Assembly (NCBI GenBank): GCA_965215155.1
Contig: CBDCCY010000004.1
Span: 3,658,001 to 3,722,000 of the forward strand
Length of the DNA: 64,000 nt
Source of the DNA: JAGWAJ01 sp965215155
GTDB taxonomy: Bacteria > Acidobacteriota > Vicinamibacteria > Vicinamibacterales > UBA8438
Direction of reading: 5' to 3'
Numbering within the stretch: the stretch's first letter is position 1; the number at the start of each line of letters is the position of its first letter. A program made the position numbers and the translations under genes. Positions 1 to 8,355 of the stretch are shown piece after piece. The notes under the pieces were generated by a model that worked only from the letters and a program-made list of their open reading frames with translations, searched no databases and was not told the origin of the DNA.

Positions 1-309
1 ATGCTGGGCTTCCTGCCGGGGTTCGCCTACCTCGCCGCCGTCGACCCGACGATCGCGGCACCGCGGCGGGACGCTCCGCGCCTGCGGGTGGCCGCCGGGT
101 CGGTCGGCATCGCCGGCGGCCAGACGGGGGTCTATCCACTGGAGGCGCCTGGCGGCTGGCAGCTCATCGGACGCACGCCCCGCCGGGTCTACGACCCGGA
201 TCGCGCGGAGCCGTTCCTGTTGCACGCCGGCGACGCCGTGCGGTTCGTGCCGATCGGCGAGGCCGACTACCGCGCGCAGGTCGCGCAAGACGAGGAGGCT
301 GCGGGGTAG
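1..309 (+). CDS. pxpB: 5-oxoprolinase subunit PxpB (KipI-like), 5'-truncated
   Basis: C-terminal ~100 residues of the PxpB/KipI (allophanate hydrolase subunit 1-like) family. The piece begins in the family hallmark GFLPGFAYL and retains the late G-G-Q-T-G-V-YP and GGWQLIGRTP signatures. The gene runs off the left edge, so the Met at base 1 is almost certainly internal. In this family PxpB works with PxpC and PxpA to cleave ATP-dependently 5-oxoproline to glutamate; the pxpC gene follows 49 bases downstream on the same strand, which supports the call. PxpA is not visible in the window. Confidence 0.85.
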   Translation: MLGFLPGFAYLAAVDPTIAAPRRDAPRLRVAAGSVGIAGGQTGVYPLEAPGGWQLIGRTPRRVYDPDRAEPFLLHAGDAVRFVPIGEADYRAQVAQDEEAAG

Positions 310-358
310 ACCCGGTGCCGCCTCCCCGCGGGAGGCGCGGACTCCCTGGAGGACGGAG

Positions 359-1339
359 TTGGGTGCCGAGCGAAGCCGTCGGGCGGGGACCGGTGGGCCG
401 GTGGGGGGACTTGCCGTGCGGTCCCCCGGACTGTTGACCACGGTGCAGGACGGCGGGCGCTACGGCTGCCAGCACCTCGGCGTCCCGGTCGCCGGGCCGA
501 TGGATGCGGTTTCCTACCGGGTCGCCAACGCGGCGGTCGGGAACCCGCCGTCGTCGGCGGCCCTGGAGGTGACGCTGGTCGGTCCGGAGATCGAGTTCCG
601 GCAGGCGACGCGGTTCGCGGTCGCCGGGGCGGCGTTCCCGCTGCAGCTCGCCGGCGCCTCGATTCCGCCGGACGCGCCGGCGGCGGCCGCGGCCGGACAG
701 TGCTTGGCGTTCGGGCCGCGCCGGCGGGGTGCGCGGGCCTACCTCGCGGTAGCGGGCGGCGTCCGGGTTCCGGCCGTGCTCGGGAGCCGCGCCACCCACC
801 TCGGCAGCCGAACCGGAGGGCTGGACGGGCGGGCGCTGCGCGCCGGCGACGTCCTGCCGATCGGCACCGCGGATCGGCACGAGCCTCGGCCGCGGCGTCT
901 TCGCTCGCCGTTGGCGCTGCCGGACGGCGGCGCCAGGGTGCGCGTCCTGCTGGGCCCCCACCATTCGCATTTCGAGCCCGCCGTGGTAGATGCGTTCCTG
1001 ACCACCCGCTACTTCGTGACTCCGCAGTCGGATCGGATGGGGTATCGTCTGCGGGGCGCACCCCTCCCGCGGCGGACCGACGAGCACCTGCTCTCTACGG
1101 CGACGCCGCTCGGCGGCGTCCAGGTTCCGCCGCGGGGGGAGCCGATCGTGCTGATGGCCGACCGTCAAACCGCTGGCGGCTACCCGCGGATAGGTACCGT
1201 CATCACCGCGGACCTGCCGCTCGTGGGACAACTGGCGCCCGGCGACTGGATCGAGTTCGAGGCGTGCGATCAGGGGACCGCTCTCCGGGCCCTGGTACGC
1301 CTGGAGCGGGCGCTGCTGGCGGTGGAACGCGACCGATGA
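359..1339 (+). CDS. pxpC: 5-oxoprolinase subunit PxpC (biotin-dependent carboxyltransferase-like, KipA)
   Basis: 326-residue protein of the PxpC/KipA/AHS2 family. The N-terminal SPGLLTTVQDGGR and the later LMADRQTAGGYPRIG and LAPGDWIEF stretches are family hallmarks. It should form the 5-oxoprolinase complex with PxpB upstream. Start: TTG at 359 has GGAGG at 348-352 with good spacing; an internal GTG at 401 would give a start closer to the conserved core but lacks such a site. Its stop overlaps the murB start (ATGA), so pxpBC and murB are probably co-transcribed. Confidence 0.9.
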   Translation: MGAERSRRAGTGGPVGGLAVRSPGLLTTVQDGGRYGCQHLGVPVAGPMDAVSYRVANAAVGNPPSSAALEVTLVGPEIEFRQATRFAVAGAAFPLQLAGASIPPDAPAAAAAGQCLAFGPRRRGARAYLAVAGGVRVPAVLGSRATHLGSRTGGLDGRALRAGDVLPIGTADRHEPRPRRLRSPLALPDGGARVRVLLGPHHSHFEPAVVDAFLTTRYFVTPQSDRMGYRLRGAPLPRRTDEHLLSTATPLGGVQVPPRGEPIVLMADRQTAGGYPRIGTVITADLPLVGQLAPGDWIEFEACDQGTALRALVRLERALLAVERDR

Positions 1340-2289
1340 GGATCGCCGAGCCGGCCGCGGCGTGGCCCGGATCGGGGGCGGCGGCGCAGGCCCCGGCGAT
1401 TCGCGCACGGGAGCCGCTCGCACCCTACACGACCTTCCGGATCGGTGGCGCCGCCGAGTGGTTCTGCGAGGCGCCGACCGCCGACGCTCTGCGGAGGGCG
1501 GTGGCGGCGGCAAGCGGAGCCGGGGTCCCGGTGACGGTGCTCGGAGGAGGGTCCAACGTGCTGATCGGGGATGGTGGGGTGCGGGGCCTCGTCGTTCGTC
1601 CGCGGGAGCGACGCATCGAGCTGGTGCGGCCGGGCATCGTGCGCGCCTCCGCCGGCGTGACCCTGAACGGGCTGGTCCGTTGGACCATCGGCCGCGGGCT
1701 GGCAGGGCTCGAGGGTTGGGCGGGCACGCCCGGAACGCTGGGCGGCGCCGTGCACGGGAACGCCCATTTTCGCGGCCGGCTGCTGAGCGAGGTCGTGGTG
1801 GCGGTCGGGATCGCGGCGCAGGACGGGACGGAGCGCGTGGCGCCGGCCGGCGCCATGGCGTTCGGCTACGACGCCAGCAGGCTGCAGCAGACCCGCGAGG
1901 TGGCGCTCTGGGTGGAGCTCGCCGTCGGAGAGGCCGATCCGTCCGCGCTGCGCGCCCGCGCCCGGGCGGCCCTCGCCTACCGGAAGCGCACCCAGCCGCT
2001 GAGCGTTCCGAGCGCCGGGTGCATCTTCCGCAACCCCGAGCCGCGACTCTCGATCCTCCCGGAGGACGTGCCGCCGTCGGCAGGCGCCCTGATCGACCGG
2101 GCCGGTCTCAAGGGCGCCGCAATCGGCAGCGCCCGCGTCTCGCGGCGGCACGCCAACTTCATCGTCGGCGGCCCCGGCGCGTCGGCGCGCGATGTCCGCG
2201 CCCTCGTGGATCTGTGCCGGACGCGGGTCGAGTCGGCTTTCGGCGTCGTCCTGCGACGCGAGGTCGTCTATCTGGGAGAGTTCTCGTAG
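1336..2289 (+). CDS. murB: UDP-N-acetylmuramate dehydrogenase MurB
   Basis: 317 residues; reduces UDP-GlcNAc-enolpyruvate to UDP-MurNAc with NADPH and FAD in cytoplasmic peptidoglycan precursor synthesis. The FAD-binding half has YTTFRIGGAA and VLGGGSNVLI; the C-terminal half ends with the REVVYLGE segment carrying the expected late Glu. In the substrate-binding domain the usual SAGS(F/V)F(K/R)NP reads SAGCIFRNP, so Cys229 stands where the catalytic Ser proton donor is expected. Starts with ATG at 1336 overlapping pxpC by four bases and is followed after one base by murA, the next-earlier enzyme of the pathway. Confidence 0.95.
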   Translation: MRIAEPAAAWPGSGAAAQAPAIRAREPLAPYTTFRIGGAAEWFCEAPTADALRRAVAAASGAGVPVTVLGGGSNVLIGDGGVRGLVVRPRERRIELVRPGIVRASAGVTLNGLVRWTIGRGLAGLEGWAGTPGTLGGAVHGNAHFRGRLLSEVVVAVGIAAQDGTERVAPAGAMAFGYDASRLQQTREVALWVELAVGEADPSALRARARAALAYRKRTQPLSVPSAGCIFRNPEPRLSILPEDVPPSAGALIDRAGLKGAAIGSARVSRRHANFIVGGPGASARDVRALVDLCRTRVESAFGVVLRREVVYLGEFS

Positions 2290-2290
2290 C

Positions 2291-3580
2291 GTGGCCGACG
2301 ATCCGCGGTTGGAGACGAAGACCCGGCTGGTCGTCGAGGGTGGCCACCGGCTGGGCGGGCGTGTCGACGTCGAAGGGAACAAGAACGCCGCTCTTCCGCT
2401 GCTGGCGGCCTGTCTCCTCACCTCCGAGCGGTGCGAGCTGACGAACGTGCCCCGGATCCGCGATGTTGCGGTCATGGGAGAGCTGCTGCGCGGACTGGGA
2501 GCCGACGTGCAGGGGCTCGGCACCACCACCGTTCGGGTCGAGTGCCGGCACATCGCGCACGACGAGCCGGACGCCCGCCTCGTGGGACAACTGCGCGGGT
2601 CGGTCCTGCTGGTCGGCCCGCTCCTGGCCCGGCTCGGTCGCGCCCGGCTCGCCCCCCCTGGCGGCGACTTCCCGGGGCGGCGGACCTTCTCCGTCCACCG
2701 GCAGGCGCTCCGCGCGATGGGCGCGCGCGACGCGACCGGAGGCGGCCACGCGCTCGATGCGCCTGACGGCCTGCACGCCGCCTCGCTGTACCTGGACGAG
2801 GCGTCGGTGACCGGAACGGAGACGGCCATCCTGGCCGCGGCCGCTGCGAACGGGACGTCGGAGATCCGGCACGCGGCCTGCGAGCCGCACGTGGTCGAGT
2901 TGTGCGAGTTCCTGGGGCGGATGGGCGTGGCGATCGAGGGTGCGGGCACGCCGACCGTCCGCGTCACCGGCAGTGCCGCACGCGCGGGGGTCCGGCATCG
3001 ACTGCGCGGCGACTACATCGAGGCCGGGAGCTGGGCCGTGGCCGCGGTGTTGACGGGCGGGGAGGTAGAGGTGGCGGGCGCCTCCGGCGCCGACCTCGAG
3101 CCGGTCGTCTCGGTGCTCCGCCGCATGGGGGTGAGGTGCGAGGGCGACGGCGACACGCTGCACGTGCACCGGTCGACGCCGCGCGGCATCCGCCACATAG
3201 CCACCGCTCCGTGGCCCGGCTTCCCGAGCGACATGGTCAGCCTGGTGACCGTGCTCGCCACGCAGGCCGAAGGCCGCACCCTCATCCACGACTGGATGTA
3301 CGAGCTCCGCCTCTTCGCCCTCGAGCAGTTGAGCGGGATGGGCGCGGACCTCTTCCTGTGCGATCCGCACCGCATCATCGTCACCGGCCCGCGCCGCCTG
3401 CAGGGGCGCAACCTCGACACCCGCGATCTGCGTTCGGGCATGGCGCTGATCGCGGCGGCGCTCGCCGCGCGCGGCGAGAGCCGCGTGGGGCCGCTCGAGA
3501 CCGTGGAGCGGGGCTACGCCGACGTCGTGGCGCGGCTGCGCGCCCTCGGCGCGCGGGTAGCGGTCGAGGCCGATCGGTAG
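2291..3580 (+). CDS. murA: UDP-N-acetylglucosamine 1-carboxyvinyltransferase MurA, Asp-type active site
   Basis: 429 residues (family usually about 420). EPSP-synthase-like fold that transfers enolpyruvate from PEP to UDP-GlcNAc, the committed step of peptidoglycan synthesis. Visible: the substrate-binding GNKNAALP near residue 29, APWPGFPSDM with the catalytic Asp near residue 320, and DLRSGMAL near residue 385. The active-site loop reads PPGGDFPGRR: Asp126 replaces the catalytic Cys (E. coli Cys115) that fosfomycin alkylates. The same Cys-to-Asp change is known in mycobacterial and chlamydial MurA, which are fosfomycin insensitive. GTG start at 2291, one base after the murB stop. A MurA paralogue rather than the housekeeping copy cannot be excluded, but pairing with murB argues for the main enzyme. 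Confidence 0.92.
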   Translation: MADDPRLETKTRLVVEGGHRLGGRVDVEGNKNAALPLLAACLLTSERCELTNVPRIRDVAVMGELLRGLGADVQGLGTTTVRVECRHIAHDEPDARLVGQLRGSVLLVGPLLARLGRARLAPPGGDFPGRRTFSVHRQALRAMGARDATGGGHALDAPDGLHAASLYLDEASVTGTETAILAAAAANGTSEIRHAACEPHVVELCEFLGRMGVAIEGAGTPTVRVTGSAARAGVRHRLRGDYIEAGSWAVAAVLTGGEVEVAGASGADLEPVVSVLRRMGVRCEGDGDTLHVHRSTPRGIRHIATAPWPGFPSDMVSLVTVLATQAEGRTLIHDWMYELRLFALEQLSGMGADLFLCDPHRIIVTGPRRLQGRNLDTRDLRSGMALIAAALAARGESRVGPLETVERGYADVVARLRALGARVAVEADR

Positions 3581-3698
3581 CGGTAGCCAACGCGCCCCGC
3601 CAGGCGAGTCAGGAGCGTGCGCGACCGGCAACCCGCCCGCCCGGGGGGCGTGCCGCCCGGAAGCCCTGCGGCGGCGAGGCTCCCCGCGCGGTGGCGAG

Positions 3699-5552
3699 TC
3701 AGCGGGTCGGGATCGCCGGCGGGCGGACCGGCTCCAGGATCAGCGGCAGCTCCGGCGGGCCAGGGTCGGCGCCGGTTCCCCGCGGCGGCAGCCTGTCCTG
3801 CAACGGCGGCGGCTGGGCGAAGCCACCGGGCGCGGCCGCCACGAGGTCGGTGCTCACCCGGAACGGCAACAGGTCTTCCTCGTCGAGCTCGAGGCCGCTC
3901 AGGATGTGCGGCGTCAGCGTCAAGACGATGTCTGTCTCCTGGGTCTTCGTCTCGGTCCGCCCGAATATGCGGCCGATGACCGGGAGGCTGCTGAGGCCGG
4001 GGATGCCCTCGAGCATCTCGCGCTCCTCGTCCCGGATCAACCCGGCCAGAATGCTGGTCTCCCCGTCCATGAGCCGGATGGTCGTGGCGATCTCGCGATT
4101 GCCGAATTGCGGCACGTCCGCGTACCCGGTTCCGCTGAGGTTGCTGATCTCGATCTCGATCTCCAGCGAGACCCGGTCGTCATGGTGGATGCGCGGCGTG
4201 ATGTCGATGTTGACGCCGATGTCCTCGTAGTTGAACGACGTGATCGGCTGCTGGCTGATGCCGCCGGCCGCAAACGGGGTGAACGTCGTCACCGGCACCG
4301 GCACTCGTTCGCCGAAGGCGGCCGACGCCTCGACGCCCGCCGAGGTGCGGATGCGCGGGTTGGCGAGGACGCGCGTGCTCGTGTGGGTCTCGATCAGGCG
4401 CAGGTTGAGGCTCGGGAGGTTGCCGACGAGCAGGTCGGGAAGCGCGAGGCGGCCGACGTCGTCGAGGCTGAGCCCCATCGAGTCGTCGGCCGCGACCACG
4501 GTGTCGATGCCGCCGCTGGTGGCGCCGAAGAGCGGCAGGCCGTAGTCGCGCAGCGCCTGCCGGTCGACCTCCAGCAACTGGACCTCGATCACCACCTCGG
4601 CGCGCGCCTTGTCGATCGCCTGGATCAGGCGAGCCGCGGCCTCGATCCGCTCCGGGGTGTCCTTGACCGAGATGGCGTTGGCGGCGGTCGTCGGCGCCAG
4701 CCGGCGCGTGTCTATTACCAGGCGCAGAAGATCGATCGTCTCCTGAAGGTCGGCGTGGCTCAAGTAAAAGGTGCGGACGATCTCCTCCTCGTACTCCCGG
4801 CGCTTGGCCGGGGTATCGGGGATGATGGCCACGGTGCGCGGCGCCGTTACCCGGAAGAAGTTCTGGGTGCTGGCGGCGACCGCGGCGAGAGCCACGTCGA
4901 ACGTAGTGTCGCGAAGGTCGATCGACAGCGCCGAGTCCCGGAAAGCTGGATCGAAGACGATCGTCACGTTCGCGAACTGACCCAGGGCGGAGAAGACGGC
5001 GCGGGCGCTGGCGTCGCGGAAGACGACCGAGTCCGGGAGCTCGATCTCCCGGGGCAGGTCCAGCCCGGGCGGCGCCGCATCGCGCGTCCGGTCGATGAGC
5101 GCTTCGAGCTCGGTCACCCCTTCCGCGCGGGCCGCCAGCTCGGAGCGGACGTTCTCGCGCGCCGCGCGCAGTGCGTCGGCCACGTCGCCGCGGGTGGGAT
5201 TGAGGTCGTAGGCGAGCTGGAACTCGGCCAGCGCCTCCTCCCAGCGCGAGAGGCGCTCGAGCCGGCGGCCCGCCGCGTAGTGGGCCTCGGCCGCCCGAAG
5301 CCTGGCGCGGTTCAGCGCCAGTTGCGCCTGGCGGTCGTCCGGCCGCTCCTCGACCGCGCGGCCGTACTCGATTACGGCCCGGTCGAAGTCGTTGCTCAAC
5401 TCGGCCTGCTGGGCGCTGCGGAACGCGGCGCTCGTCCCGCATCCGGCCGCGACCGCGGCGAGCGCGCCGAGCAGCACGCCGGCCGCTGCGCGCCCCGCGG
5501 GTCCGGTTCGGGCGCGCGAAAAACCGGCCTCAGGGGTAGTTGGGCCCCTCAT
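3699..5552 (-). CDS. Secretin-family lipoprotein with N-terminal TPR region (GspD/PilQ-like)
   Basis: 617 residues from the ATG at 5552. Lipoprotein signal with lipobox ending A-A-G-C at Cys38, then TPR-like helices (about 45-130), an STN/secretin N-domain around 180-260 (VVFRDASARAVFSALGQF), an N1/KH-like domain (FYLSHADLQETIDLLR) and a C-terminal secretin domain with IATTIRLMDGETSILAGLI and GLSSLPVIGRIFG. Expected to form an outer-membrane multimer. No gsp genes are adjacent; the gene overlaps the end of lolA by 23 bases, indicating one transcript. An ATG 48 bases upstream is possible but lies deeper inside lolA. Distinct from the pilQ at 32657. Confidence 0.85.
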   Translation of the reverse strand: MRGPTTPEAGFSRARTGPAGRAAAGVLLGALAAVAAGCGTSAAFRSAQQAELSNDFDRAVIEYGRAVEERPDDRQAQLALNRARLRAAEAHYAAGRRLERLSRWEEALAEFQLAYDLNPTRGDVADALRAARENVRSELAARAEGVTELEALIDRTRDAAPPGLDLPREIELPDSVVFRDASARAVFSALGQFANVTIVFDPAFRDSALSIDLRDTTFDVALAAVAASTQNFFRVTAPRTVAIIPDTPAKRREYEEEIVRTFYLSHADLQETIDLLRLVIDTRRLAPTTAANAISVKDTPERIEAAARLIQAIDKARAEVVIEVQLLEVDRQALRDYGLPLFGATSGGIDTVVAADDSMGLSLDDVGRLALPDLLVGNLPSLNLRLIETHTSTRVLANPRIRTSAGVEASAAFGERVPVPVTTFTPFAAGGISQQPITSFNYEDIGVNIDITPRIHHDDRVSLEIEIEISNLSGTGYADVPQFGNREIATTIRLMDGETSILAGLIRDEEREMLEGIPGLSSLPVIGRIFGRTETKTQETDIVLTLTPHILSGLELDEEDLLPFRVSTDLVAAAPGGFAQPPPLQDRLPPRGTGADPGPPELPLILEPVRPPAIPTR

Positions 5553-6225
5553 CGGTGAGCACCTCGGTGTTCGGGGGAATCTCGAAGGCGAACAGCGCAT
5601 CGGAAAGGTCCTGGTTCGTGCGCAGGTTGGAGAACCGGTACGTCGAAACGGCGCCGAGGAAGTCGGTCGTCGAGAGTCGGAGGATGTCGAGCGTGTCCCG
5701 CTCGACCGTGAGTTCCAGCGTCTCGTAGTCCGCGTCCCCGCGGAGCGGTGTCAGCCGCACGACCCACGTCTCCGAATCCGCGTCCCGTGCGTCGCCGTAG
5801 CCGGCTGCGAAGTCGCGGACGAGGTTGCCGCGGCCGGACAGGAACGCGGCCGGATTCGAGGCCCCGGCGTCCGCCGGCACCGGGGTGACCACCACCTGAC
5901 GGTCGAGAGGGAAGTGCGCGTAGACGGTCGTGCCGTCCGAGACGAAGCGTTTCGGCTCGGGTTCGTGGTAGTCGAAGCGCCAGCGGCCCGGACGCCTGAC
6001 ATGGACCGTTCCCCACTCCAGGTCGGTGGTGCTCAGCACACCGCCGGAGACGCGATGCTGGAAGTCGGCGGTGAGGTCGCGAATGGTGGAATAGCGCTGC
6101 TGCAGGGAGGCGACCAGCTCGCCGATCGGCGGGGCGCCGGGCGCCTGGGCGAGAGGGTGCGCGACGAGGCACGCGGCGACCGCGCAGGCGCCCGCGGCGA
6201 CGCCGGCGGCGAGGCGGGCCTGCAC
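5530..6225 (-). CDS. lolA: Outer-membrane lipoprotein carrier protein LolA
   Basis: 231 residues with a Sec signal peptide (about residues 1-28, ending in LAQA). Beta-barrel-like LolA fold: LQQRYSTIRDLTADFQ at the mature N-terminus, followed by VRRPGRWRFDYHEPEPKRF and DGTTVYAHFPLDRQV, the typical strand pattern of the family. It ferries lipoproteins across the periplasm from LolCDE to the outer membrane. GTG start at 6225. It overlaps the secretin lipoprotein gene at its 3' end and lies 11 bases downstream of the rhodanese-like gene. No LolB is visible nearby. Confidence 0.9.
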   Translation of the reverse strand: MQARLAAGVAAGACAVAACLVAHPLAQAPGAPPIGELVASLQQRYSTIRDLTADFQHRVSGGVLSTTDLEWGTVHVRRPGRWRFDYHEPEPKRFVSDGTTVYAHFPLDRQVVVTPVPADAGASNPAAFLSGRGNLVRDFAAGYGDARDADSETWVVRLTPLRGDADYETLELTVERDTLDILRLSTTDFLGAVSTYRFSNLRTNQDLSDALFAFEIPPNTEVLTDEGPNYP

Positions 6226-6236
6226 CGAGTGCGCTC

Positions 6237-6611
6237 CTATCCCTTGAGGGCGCCGGCCTGTGGCGGCTTCTGCTTGGGCGCCTGCTTGCTCTCGGTGGGG
6301 AACTTCGCCGCCATCCAGTCGACGATGCCGCCCTCGAGGGCGGCGGCGCGATAGCCGCGCCGGAGGAGGGCCGCCACGACGCGGGCGCTGACGACCTCTT
6401 CCGGATCCGAATCGTACGCGACAATCTCGCGGTCCCGGGGCAGCGACGACGGATCGAAGTCGACCGGGGCAAGGCGCACCGCGCCCGGCAGCATCACCGT
6501 GCTGTGTTCGTACGGGTACTTGAGGCGGACGTCGACCACGACCGGGGCCTCGTCCGCCGTGCCCTCGATCCGGTCCTTCAACGTTTCCTTCGAGATGCGC
6601 GGAACCGCCAT
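6237..6611 (-). CDS. Rhodanese-like domain protein lacking the catalytic Cys
   Basis: 124 residues, a single rhodanese fold: VVVDVRLKYPYEHSTVMLPGAVRL (CH2A-type beginning, of which the key DVR and the LPGA turn are typical) and ARVVAALLRRGYRAAALEGGIVDW at the end. The active-site loop, which in related short proteins reads Y-C-S-C-P-x-E, here reads Y-D-S-D-P-E-E: both Cys positions are Asp. Sulfurtransferase activity is therefore unlikely; a binding or scaffolding role is more plausible (inference). The C-terminal 20 residues are Lys/Gln/Pro rich. It lies between threonine synthase and lolA in a minus-strand run. Confidence 0.8.
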   Translation of the reverse strand: MAVPRISKETLKDRIEGTADEAPVVVDVRLKYPYEHSTVMLPGAVRLAPVDFDPSSLPRDREIVAYDSDPEEVVSARVVAALLRRGYRAAALEGGIVDWMAAKFPTESKQAPKQKPPQAGALKG

Positions 6612-6667
6612 ATGCGTATTTTCGAGGGCGGCGTTCAACCGTGTCAAGAACGGGCCGCGGGCTCGGT

Positions 6668-8002
6668 TCAGTCGCGGGTTACCGCGGCGACCGCGCCCCG
6701 CACGGCGTCGTAGTCGTTCGGCAGCTCCACCGGCGTGTTGGGGATGCGCGGATCGAGATCGGCGATCGTCGACTGGTGGTAGCCGAGCTTGAAGTCGGTG
6801 AACTTGAGCCCGTTGGCGGTCGAGATGACGACGACGCGGTCCGACGAGCCGATCACGTCCTGCGCCCGGAGCTTCACGAGCACGGCCAGCGCCACGCCGG
6901 TGTGCGGGCAGTTGTACATGCCCGTCCGGTCCGCACGGGCCGAAGCGTCGGCCAGCTCGGCCTCGGAGGCCTGCTCCACGATGCCGTCGTAGCGCTGCAG
7001 CGTGCGGACGGCCTTGTCGATGGAGACGGGGTTGCCGATCTGGATCGCCGACGCCTGGGTCGGGGTGGCGCGAATCGGCTCGAACGCCCAGTCGTTCCGG
7101 TACGCGCGGTAGAGGGGGTTGGCGGCCGCGGCCTGGGCGACGACGATGCGCGGCCGCCGCGCGGTGACGCCGAGCGCCTCCATCATGTCGAACCCGGCCC
7201 CGAGGGCGCTGACGTTGCCGAGGTTGCCGCCGGGGATGATGACGAAGTCGGGAACCTCCCAGTCGAACTGCTGGACGATCTCTATCCCGACCGTCTTCTG
7301 GCCTTCGAGGCGGACGCTGTTCATCGAGTTGGCGAGGTAGATGCCCTCCTCGGTCGCCAGGCGCTTGACGATCGCCATGCAGCCGTCGAAGTCCGTGTCC
7401 AGGGCCAGTACGGTGGCGCCGTTCGCGAGCGGCTGCACGAGCTGGGCGGTCGACACCTTGCCGCGCGGCAGGATGACGATGGCCGGGATGCCGCCGGCGG
7501 CGGCGTAGGCGGCCAGCGAGGCCGAGGTGTCGCCGGTCGAGGCGCACGCGACGGCCCGGATCGCGGCGCCGCGCTGCATCATCTCGCGGACGATCGACAC
7601 CAGGACCGTCATCCCGAGGTCCTTGAACGACCCGGTGTGGGAGTTCCCGCACAGCTTGACCCACAGATCGCCGAGGCCGACCTCGCGGCCGAAGCGCTCG
7701 GCCCAGAACAGGTTGGTGCCGCCCTCGTCCATGGAGACGATGTTGTCGTCGGCCACGTCCGGGCAGACCCACTCCTTCTTGCCCCAGACGGCCGACCCGT
7801 AGGGCCACGTGGTGCGCTTGTACCGCTCGTCGAACAGCCGCATCCAGGAGCCGGCGGAGCGCGCGCGAAGCACGTCGAGGTCGTGCGTCACCTCGAGGAG
7901 GTCGTTGCACGTGGGGCAACGGTAGATCGCCGTCAGCAGCGAGTGCTCGCCGGCACATCCGCGGATGCAGCGCAGCGTGGCTCGATAGGGGGCGCCGGTC
8001 AT
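6668..8002 (-). CDS. thrC: Threonine synthase ThrC (copy 1)
   Basis: 444 residues. PLP-dependent fold type II enzyme converting O-phosphohomoserine to threonine. The N-terminus has a paired-Cys segment (C-x3-C ... C-x2-C within residues 12-32), then the PLP lysine in HTGSFKDLGM, the phosphate-loop-like GGNLGNVSALG and a C-terminal STANGLKFTDFK. ATG start at 8002. A second threonine-synthase-like gene is at 24390-25580; this copy is longer and more like the canonical enzyme. Upstream of its start is a 353-base intergenic stretch holding a palindromic repeat. Confidence 0.9.
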   Translation of the reverse strand: MTGAPYRATLRCIRGCAGEHSLLTAIYRCPTCNDLLEVTHDLDVLRARSAGSWMRLFDERYKRTTWPYGSAVWGKKEWVCPDVADDNIVSMDEGGTNLFWAERFGREVGLGDLWVKLCGNSHTGSFKDLGMTVLVSIVREMMQRGAAIRAVACASTGDTSASLAAYAAAGGIPAIVILPRGKVSTAQLVQPLANGATVLALDTDFDGCMAIVKRLATEEGIYLANSMNSVRLEGQKTVGIEIVQQFDWEVPDFVIIPGGNLGNVSALGAGFDMMEALGVTARRPRIVVAQAAAANPLYRAYRNDWAFEPIRATPTQASAIQIGNPVSIDKAVRTLQRYDGIVEQASEAELADASARADRTGMYNCPHTGVALAVLVKLRAQDVIGSSDRVVVISTANGLKFTDFKLGYHQSTIADLDPRIPNTPVELPNDYDAVRGAVAAVTRD

Positions 8003-8355
8003 GTCCTCGTCGGTTGCGGGCCACCTCCGGAGGCGTGCGCGAAGCGGCCGCGCGCCCTCACGGGCGCGTTGGGAGTCTGCGCGGGGGCGAGCTCCCCTAT
8101 GGCACGGTCTACGGCGCAAACTGGCGACCCGACGCCGGGTCGGGCGGGAGGAAGCGGTCGCCGCCTGGAATTGAAGCAGAAACGCGAGGCGCGGCGCAAT
8201 CCTGGCACCGCCCGACGCCGGTCGCGTCGCCGGTCGCCCCGCGTGGGGAGATCTCGAGCCCCGCGCGGCCCGTTCGCCATGACCGCCGGCCCCCCCGCGG
8301 CGCGTGATAGGATGCCGGCTCGGGGACGGATCCCGGTGGAACAGGAGTGATTTCA
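8003..8355. other. Intergenic stretch between divergent genes, with one palindromic repeat
   Basis: Separates thrC (minus) and the small secreted protein gene (plus), so it should hold both promoters, but I see no convincing -35/-10 pair. The repeat copy at 8052-8125 is the only clear structure. The possible frames inside it have arginine-rich, noncoding-looking translations. Confidence 0.6.
8052..8125 (+). repeat. Palindromic repeat family, copy 1
   Basis: Starts with a small hairpin GCGCCC-TCAC-GGGCGC (8052-8067), followed by GTTGGGAGTCTGCGCGGG and later ATGGCACG and a degraded distal arm GGCGCAAACTGG. Same layout as copies at 8918 and 10157, but the distal arm is less conserved. Confidence 0.65.

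Noticed and set aside
164..1513. Long minus-strand frame opposite pxpC and murB
   Set aside because: Arg/Pro-rich composition and no recognisable motif; the plus-strand genes have full family signatures. Typical antisense frame of GC-rich DNA.
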